IMG/VR virus record: IMGVR_UViG_3300036770_005874
Location: 1-64,000 of that record
Strand: one strand, 5' to 3'
Length of the DNA stretch: 64,000 nucleotides
Origin: a virus
Part shown: one piece after another, positions 58,501 to 64,000 of the stretch
Numbering within the stretch: the stretch's first letter is position 1
How the letters are laid out: each line of letters starts with the position of its first letter
Position numbers and translations under genes: made by a program
Notes under the pieces: model-generated
What the model was told of the DNA's origin: nothing
Databases searched by the model: none
The model's input: the letters and a program-made list of their open reading frames with translations, nothing else

Positions 58501-61500
58501 GACGACACTCGCTTGGGCGGCAAGACCGGCACTGGCACCGCGGCGTTGGGCCATTTCCTGGCACGCCAGGACGTTGGCAACGTCGAGCGATATGGGCCGG
58601 TCGTCGAGCGCTTCTTCGTGCGCATGCGCAAGCCGAAGGTTGTCAGCCAGCAGCAATTCGAGGCGATGGGCGACTGGACGGATGCCCAGATCAAGGCCTA
58701 TCGCAAGACGACGATGGAGCAGGGGCACGATGGCCTGTACATCCTGGGGCTGGACTGGCCGGTGGTGTTCGAGGGTAAGAACATCAAGGCGGTGCGGAAC
58801 AGCGGAACCTTCGACGAGAGCGACCAGGTGCGCTACAGCCTGACCCAAGACGCCGGCGACCTGTTCAGCCGCTTTGGCCGGCGCCCGGCCGACCTGAATG
58901 ATCCTTTCGCTGAAGAGAACCGGCGCCTGCGCGAGCAGGACAAGACTCTGTGGAGCCGAGCCAAGCAGCAGTTCCGCCGGCAATTCGCCCCGGGCGGGCT
59001 GCTGCCGGAGGCGGTTTTCTCGGAGAAGATCCGACGCGACAGCGAATTCCAAGCGGTCGAGTTCGATGTGCGACACCTGGCTGGCGGGCTGGAACAGGCG
59101 GTACAGGCAGATTTCGGTTCCCCGATCGACCAGTTGCCAGAGGCGCAGATGAAGCCACTGGCGGAAGCGCTAGCGGGCCGGGTAGACCCGGCGCTGCCGC
59201 AGCGCACTCGCGAGGCGGTGGTAGCCATGCGGCAGTACATCGACACGCTGTCGGGCGAGTACATCGGCATCCTGCAGCAGCAGGTGGAGCAGAACCTGAA
59301 GGACGCAGACCCGGCTCTGGTGGAGACCATCACCCGCAACCTGGGCAGCTACGTGCATCGTTCCTACCGTGCCTTCGATGATGCGAAGTGGTTCGAGAAG
59401 GTGCCGACTGAGACCCTGAATGCCGCGCGCCGCTACCTGGCCAACCAGTACGCAGGCCAAGGCGCAACCTCCCAAGAGGCCCTGCGTATGGCCGACGTGA
59501 AGGTCAACGAGCTGCTCAAGACCGGCACAGCCTATAGCTCGATGGAGTCGATGATTGCCGAGGGCATGCTCGGCGCCAAGGACCTGAGCGTGCTGATCAA
59601 GCGGAAGGAGATCGCGCCGGAGATCCGCGCGCTGCTGGGGGAGTACATCGACCCCCGGGTGAACTTCGCGAAGTCCGCCACCAAGATGGGTCGCCTGATC
59701 TGGAACCAGCGCTTCCTCGATCGCACCCGCGCGCAGGGCATGGGCGCCTTCCTTTTCGAGGAGGGCGATCGTCCAGCTGGCGCCACCGAGCAGCTGGCCG
59801 GGGAGCAGTCAGACACCTATGCACCTCTGAACGGTCTCTGGACCTTCCCTGAGGTGGCCCAGGCCTTTCGCGATGCCATGGGCAAGGAGCAGATGAGCGA
59901 TCTGTATCGCGCCGTCGTGCGGATCAACGGCATGGTGAAGTACGGCAAGACCGTGCTCAGTCCAACCACGGCGATGCGTAACTGGCAGTCGGCGCTGTTC
60001 TTTAGCCTGGCAAACGGCCACTTCGACCTGACCCAGATGAAGAAGAGTCTGGCAGCTTTCCGTGAGCAGGTTGCCCAGAACGCCACCGGCGAAGACCTGA
60101 CCTACCTGCGCAAGCTGAAACAGCTGGGCGTGGTGTATGACACCCCCTACGCCGGTGAGATGGCGCGCCTGCTTGAGGACGCTAGGTTGGACGAGCTGCT
60201 GGACGGCAAGACTGGCACTGGCCTGAAGTGGTTGCGCAAGGTCAACCAGGCGGCCCAGGGCTTCTACTCGTTCGGCGATGACTTCTGGAAGATCATCGGC
60301 TTCGAGAATGAGAAGGCCGGCCTGCAGAAGGCCGGTTTCAGCGAGGCTGAGGCCGAGCGCATGGCCGCCGAGCGAATCCGCAATACCTACCCGACCTACT
60401 CGATGGTTGGTCGCGGCATCGACTGGCTGCGCCGTTTCCCGCTGATGGGCACCTTCGTCAGCTTCCCGGCCGAGATCGTCAGGACGACGGTGAATATGAT
60501 GCGGCTGACGTCCGCCGATCTGAAGAGCGGCAACCCTGAGTTGCAGGCACTCGGTCGTCGGCGCGCGGTCGGCATGGCCATGGTTTCGGCCGGCTTCTAC
60601 GCGCTCTCGGCCATGACTGCCGCGGCGTTTGGTGTGGATGACGAAGAGGAGGAGGCTCTGCGCGATCTGGCGCCGGACTGGCAGAAGAACTCCACCTTCC
60701 TTTACGCAGGCCGCGACGCTGACGGCAAGCTGCGCTATTTCGATATGAGCTTCCTTGATCCCTATGGGTACTGGAAGCGTCCTCTGACAGCGATGATGCG
60801 CGACCAGCCGTGGGAGAAGGCTGCAGCCAGCGGCCTGGGTGACATGTTGGCTCCGTTCCTGGGCGCCGACATCGCCGCCGGCGCGCTGTTTGAGGTGATG
60901 GCGAACAAAAAAGGGAGCGGCGGGCTCGTCTACCAAGAGAACGGCGATCCGGTCGATCAGACCTTGGATATCGCCAATCACCTGCGCAAAGCACTGCAGC
61001 CTGGATTCGTGAGTAACGCCGAGCGCTTGGTGCTGGCTGGGCAGGGGGTACGAAGGGAGGGTAGTGGGCAGGCCTACGACCTGCGCGATGAGGTGGTGAG
61101 CCTGCTGGGCTGGCGCGCATCGACAACCGATGCCAGAACCGCGCTGCACTATCGTGCATACGAGTTCGGCGACGCTCTGGCCGAGTCGCGGCAGGTGCTG
61201 ACCCGCGAGCTACGCAGCCAGAACAAGGTGGGCGAGGAGGACATCCGGGATGCCCGCGAAACGGCCGAGCGGCAGTACCAGCAGGCTTTCCGTGAGATGA
61301 ATCGTCTGGTGCAGGCTGCACAGACGGCGGGGATGAGCCGCCCGCAGGTCATGCAGACCCTGCGGATGAGCGGTGTTTCGTCGGCTGACGTCGCGCAGCT
61401 GATGCGGGGAGAGGCTCCGCGCTTCCGGCTTGGGCCAACTGCCATGGGGCGTGCAGTGCAGCAGGCTCGCCTGGTGGGTGGGCAGGCGCATGCAGAGGAG

Positions 61501-61536
61501 GTGGCCAGGCGATACCGGCTGGCTATGAGTCTCTAG
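52588..61536 (+). CDS. Giant polyvalent virion protein (about 2982 aa)
   Basis: The ATG at 52588 follows GGAGAG; a GTG nine codons earlier is an alternative. NYFDQFDE occurs twice at residues 3-10 and 19-26. Domains in order: an Ala-rich helical region; a phage inorganic-pyrophosphatase-like domain (about 695-815, HVRVAGLDISIENPRG, DVYLGPQGDSG); a coiled region (about 935-1110); a zinc peptidase site HEWWHSLDNYLSR at about 1519; a second HEVVGHQGV at about 1759; an ADP-ribosyltransferase-like domain (about 1940-2090, FKGSRMADRTGRPIAFYHRS); and an LPD38-like C-terminal region (about 2559-2660, FYSFGDDFWKIIGFENEKAG). Such proteins are injected with DNA and protect it or modify host targets. Confidence 0.85.
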   Translation: MSNYFDQFDEADGSPKSANYFDQFDEKPAASKGSSDQNTSTLGDLGTDLKRGVQQLPGVATGLADVVAGGLTNRRFADDLADQAGELTGFQPEKWAEEARQEYSPERQAAQAEVNQAWEEGDALDVTGAYVRNPRVIAGLVAESVPQMLAGGAIGRGALAAGRATGAISAPATAIQAARQAATAGAAGEGAVVAGSTMNQIDEEVEPQRAAAAAVGAGVGTALLGRAGAAVVQRLGLTDVDTAIAGGVQRTAAEAPGLGRRLAGGAAVEGLLEELPQSVQEQMWRNFAENKALMDGTGRAAVEGALAGSVMGAGINVLPARKPSEQMGIDPNAGPLSAAAATAVDGGPAGTQSPVMEAARRALLAGAPQEQASAPYQPADLQTAVAQQLFRTEIDETNPGALRFYRRDNDLQSWVEVPEQEALAAAQARIQEAEQFGEDPLGQRSPQQLLPEVAAESGAGQVEDVEALPAFEQGETVVWANKDFDYPVEFLGFEASPGADGRQYARVRVAGREGHVPAAELQAQPEQAPPLPTVEMDSGPQQTEQVQATPAAGDPDYEYRVQKNGRPFKGQGDVRLRKALNDAIAAGENPMVVQHEGGWAVAVPRAPAEPAAPLALPAPNTMVVDAQGNTQRGPVEPFVEPAARLRPLGGPGMERQAPPASRVDKEANEAATSPANELPEPTEAQKEAGNYRKGHVRVAGLDISIENPRGSERAGRRPDGSEWRHTMSDHYGYIRRTEGADGEQVDVYLGPQGDSGQVFVVDQLNQGDGSFDEHKVMIGFPSQEAAVSAYRSNFDADWKVGPVTSMPMDQFKSWLKGGDLRKPLAAPASAQEQRAASKGPRRRVDRERDSLLQAVIRLGGIKTEWRQDTTGESKGNRHLPGVGALWSDKTGTSIDDMASQLDQYGYLPAGEMDNLGGVPWLQQAIRDELAGIRYYAAESAAQQEQMERELQQRYADEAERERQQFEAYLAQVESEYGAALANRLREHQQAAEALDNQLLAEAQRYEDEYDEREDSRAESLEYGPGAAGQAAVEGESLRQADDGQDSQQRAPAGSGQGQAGEPTGFSLEQQTEESLREQAAQQQAAEKADAEAQRQAEQKAQADRDRADFTLSGSDRPADVAEARGQNDMFAPRTRGDAKKIEDFGEKLLGARKFQTFSQRMDEAKALDVKAVPLSKSWPEPDYQALLADGADPWAVGFLRAAREEVPNKPSKGWKVERWAEQVTKLRDMATKVAADPDYAVRVKARAGDATGLDKGFLGRVELYERFGHDVPLKGMKLHSSYFSLYRGEKDVTKWIVDGPNERNRLSNWPVEYAVADTKEAVIEAFAKVHAKLKAKGEEADVGPKIRFDIFSDRYTKSVFIGKKNGKRVVKMKNFPDVQAARDYLKSNQAELEAQYERMKQLPAVRGEDNAPRVGSDYRNGLDVTPELFSETFGFRGVQFGNYVEGRRRQQDLNDAFDALMDMAGVLNIPPRALSLNGELGLAFGARGTGGPDPAMAHYERDQVVINLTKAKGAGSLGHEWWHSLDNYLSRARGAPDGMLSEAAYERGTGVRPEIVEAFANINKAINRTQLRQRSEKMDELRTKDYWSTKLEMTARAFESYLIAKLNEGGVRSDYLANVVSEQAFELEDSYPYPTAAEIPEIRAAYDELFRVIETRQDDKGNVALYRLNPDEPMLRLNPGSAKGIPPVSAKAIAQQVQEATGLRALVVDTEFALPMPVLEQVLRDGAVGRVAGVYHNGQAYLVASNLQSAKHAQEVLLHEVVGHQGVRAVLGSRTAKVMEQIYVDMPAADRRELEERYAGQLENLSEQEQRITVAEEYVAHLAETNPQHSLIQRLVAMVRAALRRLFGATGALSWTNADIVALLADSRRMVSGSVQTSVPAPQSAAAVNYRQKPVEPRPVALLHVEEMDVTDAIDELAGQDGTQAFARSLYRARGTDSPFFQRWFKGSRMADRTGRPIAFYHRSFGEKDRFDDTRLGGKTGTGTAALGHFLARQDVGNVERYGPVVERFFVRMRKPKVVSQQQFEAMGDWTDAQIKAYRKTTMEQGHDGLYILGLDWPVVFEGKNIKAVRNSGTFDESDQVRYSLTQDAGDLFSRFGRRPADLNDPFAEENRRLREQDKTLWSRAKQQFRRQFAPGGLLPEAVFSEKIRRDSEFQAVEFDVRHLAGGLEQAVQADFGSPIDQLPEAQMKPLAEALAGRVDPALPQRTREAVVAMRQYIDTLSGEYIGILQQQVEQNLKDADPALVETITRNLGSYVHRSYRAFDDAKWFEKVPTETLNAARRYLANQYAGQGATSQEALRMADVKVNELLKTGTAYSSMESMIAEGMLGAKDLSVLIKRKEIAPEIRALLGEYIDPRVNFAKSATKMGRLIWNQRFLDRTRAQGMGAFLFEEGDRPAGATEQLAGEQSDTYAPLNGLWTFPEVAQAFRDAMGKEQMSDLYRAVVRINGMVKYGKTVLSPTTAMRNWQSALFFSLANGHFDLTQMKKSLAAFREQVAQNATGEDLTYLRKLKQLGVVYDTPYAGEMARLLEDARLDELLDGKTGTGLKWLRKVNQAAQGFYSFGDDFWKIIGFENEKAGLQKAGFSEAEAERMAAERIRNTYPTYSMVGRGIDWLRRFPLMGTFVSFPAEIVRTTVNMMRLTSADLKSGNPELQALGRRRAVGMAMVSAGFYALSAMTAAAFGVDDEEEEALRDLAPDWQKNSTFLYAGRDADGKLRYFDMSFLDPYGYWKRPLTAMMRDQPWEKAAASGLGDMLAPFLGADIAAGALFEVMANKKGSGGLVYQENGDPVDQTLDIANHLRKALQPGFVSNAERLVLAGQGVRREGSGQAYDLRDEVVSLLGWRASTTDARTALHYRAYEFGDALAESRQVLTRELRSQNKVGEEDIRDARETAERQYQQAFREMNRLVQAAQTAGMSRPQVMQTLRMSGVSSADVAQLMRGEAPRFRLGPTAMGRAVQQARLVGGQAHAEEVARRYRLAMSL

Positions 61537-61991
61537 CCGTTGCGCAGCTCTTCCCAGTTCGGCGCCGGCGCGGCCTCGATCGCTACCGGCCAGCGGTCGT
61601 GGGCCCAGGCGAAGCCGGCCGGCGCTGGGCCGGTGACCAGGTAGACGCGGCGCTGCGCATCCTCACCCACCACCAGCGCCTCCAGGCGTGCGCCGCCGGC
61701 CGATTCGAACCAGTGGGAGACCTTCTCCTCGTCCTTCTCCATGAAGGCGTCGACAGGAACGGCGGCTGGCTGGGGGCTGTACTTCTGCCATCGGCCCTCG
61801 GTTATCGACTCCGTGCGCGCCCATCCACCAGCCGGGCCATGGCCTGGCTCTTCTCTCCGGCGCCCCCAGGGCAGCCATTCCACGCCGCTATCGGTCAGTA
61901 CCGGCAGCGCCGCCTTCGGGTTGGGGAAGTAGATCCTGATCGGCTTCCCGTCGCGGGTGTACTCGCCCGCAATCCTCACCCCTCCGCACAT
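61533..61991 (-). CDS. SRAP-like (YedK/HMCES-related) protein
   Basis: A 152-residue protein starting MCGGVRI; a Cys at position 2 is the catalytic residue of SRAP proteins, which cross-link abasic sites in single-stranded DNA. Later segments (ESITEGRWQKY, GFAWAHDRWPVAIE) loosely match SRAP strands, but it is shorter than the usual 200 or more residues. It is divergent from umuD with a LexA box between them, consistent with SOS control. It overlaps the giant gene's stop tail to tail. Confidence 0.65.
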   Translation of the reverse strand: MCGGVRIAGEYTRDGKPIRIYFPNPKAALPVLTDSGVEWLPWGRRREEPGHGPAGGWARTESITEGRWQKYSPQPAAVPVDAFMEKDEEKVSHWFESAGGARLEALVVGEDAQRRVYLVTGPAPAGFAWAHDRWPVAIEAAPAPNWEELRNG

Positions 61992-62036
61992 CGCATTCCC
62001 TCCTGATTCCGTTGACGGCCGCCTGCTTGCTGAATA

Positions 62037-62052
62037 CTGTATTTATATACAG
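62037..62052. promoter_or_regulatory. LexA box between SRAP-like gene and umuD
   Basis: CTGTATTTATATACAG, perfect CTGT-N8-ACAG, 20 bases before the umuD GTG and 45 bases from the SRAP-like ATG. It can control both directions. Confidence 0.9.
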
Positions 62053-62071
62053 TTAATTCAGGCATTCAACC

Positions 62072-62509
62072 GTGGACAGCTTTACCATCCTCGGCCCCGT
62101 CGCGCCCTCGTCGGTCTCCATTCCCTTCTTTCTGCCGTCCATCCCGGCCGGCTTCCCAAGCCCCGCCCAGGATCACCTCGAGCAGCGCATTTCGCTGGAT
62201 GAGCTTTTCGGCCTGCACCGCCCGCAGATCTATCTGGTGCGCGTAGCCGGCAACAGCCTGCAGGGGCTCGGCATCCATGATGCCGACCTGGTGCTGATCG
62301 ACAAGGCGCTTACACCTCGCCGCGGCGACGTCGTGGTGGCCTGCGTGAACGGCGAACCGCTGTTGAAGATCCTCGGCGGCGACAAGCATCAGGTCATCCT
62401 GCTGTCCGCCAACCCTCAGTATCCGCCGCGCTACATCATGGAGTCCGAGGAGTTCCAGATCTGGGGCGTTTACATCGGCCTATGCCGGGTAGGGCGCGCC
62501 AGTGGCTGA
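62072..62509 (+). CDS. umuD: UmuD-like (RulA) SOS mutagenesis protein
   Basis: A 145-residue protein with GTG start. [13 protein letters not shown] holds the Ala-Gly self-cleavage pair, [10 protein letters not shown] the catalytic Ser and EPLLKILGG the catalytic Lys. After RecA-stimulated cleavage UmuD' joins UmuC to form translesion polymerase V. It is directly downstream of the LexA box and overlaps umuC by eight bases. Confidence 0.9.
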   Translation: MDSFTILGPVAPSSVSIPFFLPSIPAGFPSPAQDHLEQRISLDELFGLHRPQIYLVRVAGNSLQGLGIHDADLVLIDKALTPRRGDVVVACVNGEPLLKILGGDKHQVILLSANPQYPPRYIMESEEFQIWGVYIGLCRVGRASG

Positions 62510-62747
62510 GCGAGCCTTCGCCCTGATCGACTGCAACTCGTTCTACTGTAGCTGTGAGCGGGTCTTCCGCCCGGAGCTGGCTCGCACGCCCATCGTGGTG
62601 CTGAGCAATAACGACGGGTGTGTGGTGAGCCGCACGGCCGAGGCAAAGGCGCTGGGCGTGAAGATGGGCGAGCCCTGGCACCAGATCCGGAAACGCTACG
62701 AGGCGGCCGGCGGCTTGGCTTTCAGCTCGAACTACGCGCTGTATTAA
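62502..62747 (+). pseudogene. umuC: UmuC (RulB) N-terminal fragment, disrupted
   Basis: GTG start; 81 codons match the Y-family polymerase start: [20 protein letters not shown] and [20 protein letters not shown]. The frame breaks after SSNYALY, where intact UmuC continues with GDMS, and meets a stop at the edge of an inserted element. Full UmuC has about 420 residues, so the fragment cannot be an active polymerase. The rest should lie beyond the window on the far side of the insertion. Confidence 0.9.
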
Positions 62748-62781
62748 GTTAGGTGGAATGCTTTTGAGCTAGGCTGAATCC
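62747..62781 (+). repeat. Two direct repeats at the element's left end
   Basis: AGTTAGGTGGAATGC at 62747-62761 and AGCTAGGCTGAATCC at 62767-62781, 12 of 15 identical with a 20-base period. They begin at the junction and are likely recombinase binding sites. Confidence 0.6.
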
Positions 62782-62802
62782 GTTGACGCTCAGGGGGCGC
62801 CC

Positions 62803-63822
62803 ATGACCACCACCCCATTGCACAAGCAAGTGTTAAGTCGTTATTCCAGTGTACAAGCTTGGCTGGAGCTCTTGGGTAATCTGGGGCGTGCGCCGGCCAC
62901 CCTTGACGCCTATGGCCGTGCCCTTGCGCATTACTTATTGCATTGCGAAGGGAGTGGGCTGAAACCCGAATCCGCGACATTCGAACAAGTCACGCTCTAC
63001 ATCCGTGAGCTGCTACCTGGCGCAAAGAGCGCGGTGGCGAATTCAACCTTGCACCAGCGGCTTACTGCTATCCGGTTGTGGTACGACCACCTCGTTTTTC
63101 AGGGTCTTTGCGAGCACAACCCCGTGCCCCGCGGACAGCATGGTCGGCTGGCCCAAGTGCCTGGACATGGAGGGTTTGTCAGGGGCTTGCTCCCACGGCT
63201 GATTAAGTTGCCAGACATTCCCACCGATGAGCAGTGGCGACACTTTCTCAGTATTGCGGCCAGGTCGTCTATCCGTGATCGACTAATGCTGTCGTTGGCG
63301 TATTTCGGGGCTCTTCGCCGTGCCGAGTTGGTGGCCTTGCGTATTGAGGATTTAGACGTTGCACACCGACTGATCTCGGTGCGAGCGGAAACGACCAAAG
63401 GCAAACGCAGCCGCGTCGTGTGCTACAGCCCAGACATTGCACCTGTCTTGATAGAGCATCTACATGCTCTTCGCGGCGCTGGCTGGATGCGAGGTTCGTT
63501 GTTTCGATCAGCATCAGATCGTAATCGAGGCTCGCCACTGTCCCGTTGGGCGTGGAGTAAAACGGTTGAAGGGTGGGCCAAGGAAGCGAAACTATCGCAC
63601 CTGAGCACTCATACCTTTCGCCACCTTCGGCTTACCCATCTGGCCCGTGCGGGCTGGAAGCTCCATGAACTGACCACGTATGCTGGACATCGAGACCCCA
63701 AAACCACTTTGATTTACCTGCACCTATCTGGCGCGGATTTAACCGCAAAGATGGCGCACTCCGTCGGCAGTCTCGATGCTCGGATGTTCTGTGAACTCTT
63801 TGGGTCTGAGGCATTGCTATGA
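62803..63822 (+). CDS. Tyrosine recombinase, first of a series
   Basis: A 339-residue XerC-like site-specific recombinase. An N-terminal SAM-like core-binding domain (about 20-110) precedes the catalytic domain: YFGALRRAELVALRIEDLD (first Arg), THTFRHLRLTHLAR (HxxR) and YAGHRDPKTTLIYLHLS (His and nucleophile Tyr). Its stop overlaps the ATG of the next recombinase as ATGA. It probably acts with the downstream recombinases in moving the element. Confidence 0.88.
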   Translation: MTTTPLHKQVLSRYSSVQAWLELLGNLGRAPATLDAYGRALAHYLLHCEGSGLKPESATFEQVTLYIRELLPGAKSAVANSTLHQRLTAIRLWYDHLVFQGLCEHNPVPRGQHGRLAQVPGHGGFVRGLLPRLIKLPDIPTDEQWRHFLSIAARSSIRDRLMLSLAYFGALRRAELVALRIEDLDVAHRLISVRAETTKGKRSRVVCYSPDIAPVLIEHLHALRGAGWMRGSLFRSASDRNRGSPLSRWAWSKTVEGWAKEAKLSHLSTHTFRHLRLTHLARAGWKLHELTTYAGHRDPKTTLIYLHLSGADLTAKMAHSVGSLDARMFCELFGSEALL

Positions 63823-64000
63823 GCACCCCCTCAGTCACCCCTTATGTTCCGTTCGACGCGAGCAAGTACGTACGTCAGAGCGATCTATCGAAAATCGAGC
63901 TGAGCATACTTTCGAATCGCTCTCACCGTTCAGACTGGGGCTACCTCCAATCAGAGATACCTGAGCTCATGAGGCCGCTAGCTGATATAGCGGCGCACAG
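63819..64000 (+). CDS. Second recombinase-series gene, partial
   Basis: Starts at the ATG at 63819 overlapping the previous stop and runs off the window after 60 codons (MSTPSVTPYVPFDASKYVRQ start). The visible part is too short to show catalytic residues; identification as a second tyrosine recombinase rests on the coupled arrangement. Confidence 0.5.
   Translation, partial: MSTPSVTPYVPFDASKYVRQSDLSKIELSILSNRSHRSDWGYLQSEIPELMRPLADIAAH

Larger units (their letters stand above)
644..62745. mobile_element. Temperate podovirus prophage (right end not reached)
   Basis: The tract has integrase and AlpA-type genes at its left end, a lambda-like immunity region at 13.7-17.6 kb, replication and Nin genes, terminase, P22-like portal, N4-gp56 type capsid, a holin/endolysin/Rz cassette, short-tail proteins and a giant virion protein. 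There is no tail sheath, tape-measure protein or tail-tube gene set, so a podovirus is indicated. The right boundary is uncertain because another mobile element interrupts umuC at about 62745 and no attR is visible. Confidence 0.85.
62745..64000 (+). mobile_element. Tyrosine-recombinase island inserted in umuC (left end)
   Basis: It begins at the umuC break and carries at least two overlapping tyrosine recombinase genes reading inward. Consecutive recombinases of this kind define RIT elements and GInt-type islands, and integron-like elements in Pseudomonas are known to target rulB. The element runs off the end of the window, so its type and cargo are unknown. Confidence 0.75.

Noticed and set aside
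1-64000. CRISPR array
   Set aside because: The only regular short repeats are the 22-base iterons in the replication gene and the dispersed dyad elements; neither has spacer structure.

Overview
The window is almost entirely one temperate podovirus prophage in a GC-rich Pseudomonas chromosome. The left edge holds the first codons of folD and a tRNA-Arg/His/Leu cluster, an arrangement I recall from the P. aeruginosa folD-tig region. The prophage abuts the 3' end of tRNA-Leu(UAG), with its P4-type integrase next to it, and runs from about 0.6 kb to at least 62.7 kb. No second copy of the tRNA-Leu 3' end is visible, so attR lies outside the window. The overall plan (lambda-like early control, P22/N4-type podovirus head genes, a giant virion protein) resembles F116-type temperate podoviruses from memory; this needs a database comparison.

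Layout: 0.8-3.7 kb integrase, AlpA-type excisionase candidate and small accessory genes; 3.8-7.9 kb accessory cargo (DUF4145 protein, membrane protein, orphan C5 methyltransferase, lipoprotein, exported protein); 13.5-7.9 kb the leftward early operon (CsrA, tRNA-Thr, small genes, RecT recombinase, YqaJ exonuclease, DnaQ-like exonuclease); 13.7-17.6 kb the immunity region, with a repressor, a Cro candidate, two three-site operator clusters, a nut-like boxA leader, a LexA box and three probable lysogenic genes; 17.6-22.0 kb the rightward early operon (CII, O with internal iterons, P-like, NinB, NinG, a winged-helix protein at the position of a late regulator); 24.5-35.4 kb packaging and head genes; 35.4-37.1 kb lysis; 37.1-40.4 kb tail fibre genes; 41.2-61.5 kb tail and injection proteins, ending in a polyvalent protein of about 2982 residues; 61.5-62.7 kb an SOS-controlled divergent pair (SRAP-like protein and umuDC).

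The strongest unexplained signal is a conserved dyad element, consensus GAACCCCCTGTAGGGTTC, found seven times, always between genes. It stands before each late transcription block, and most of the AT-richer cargo genes sit just upstream of it. It looks like a phage-specific late control or boundary element. Other unusual points are two different CsrA-like regulators in one prophage, an rRNA-style boxA leader on the leftward operon, six matched operators, and a shared FDQFD motif in the giant virion protein and a neighbouring exported protein.

At the right edge umuC is cut after codon 81 by a second mobile element that begins with two short direct repeats and two overlapping tyrosine recombinase genes. 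It continues past the end of the window and resembles the recombinase-trio or integron-like islands known to target rulB/umuC genes in Pseudomonas.
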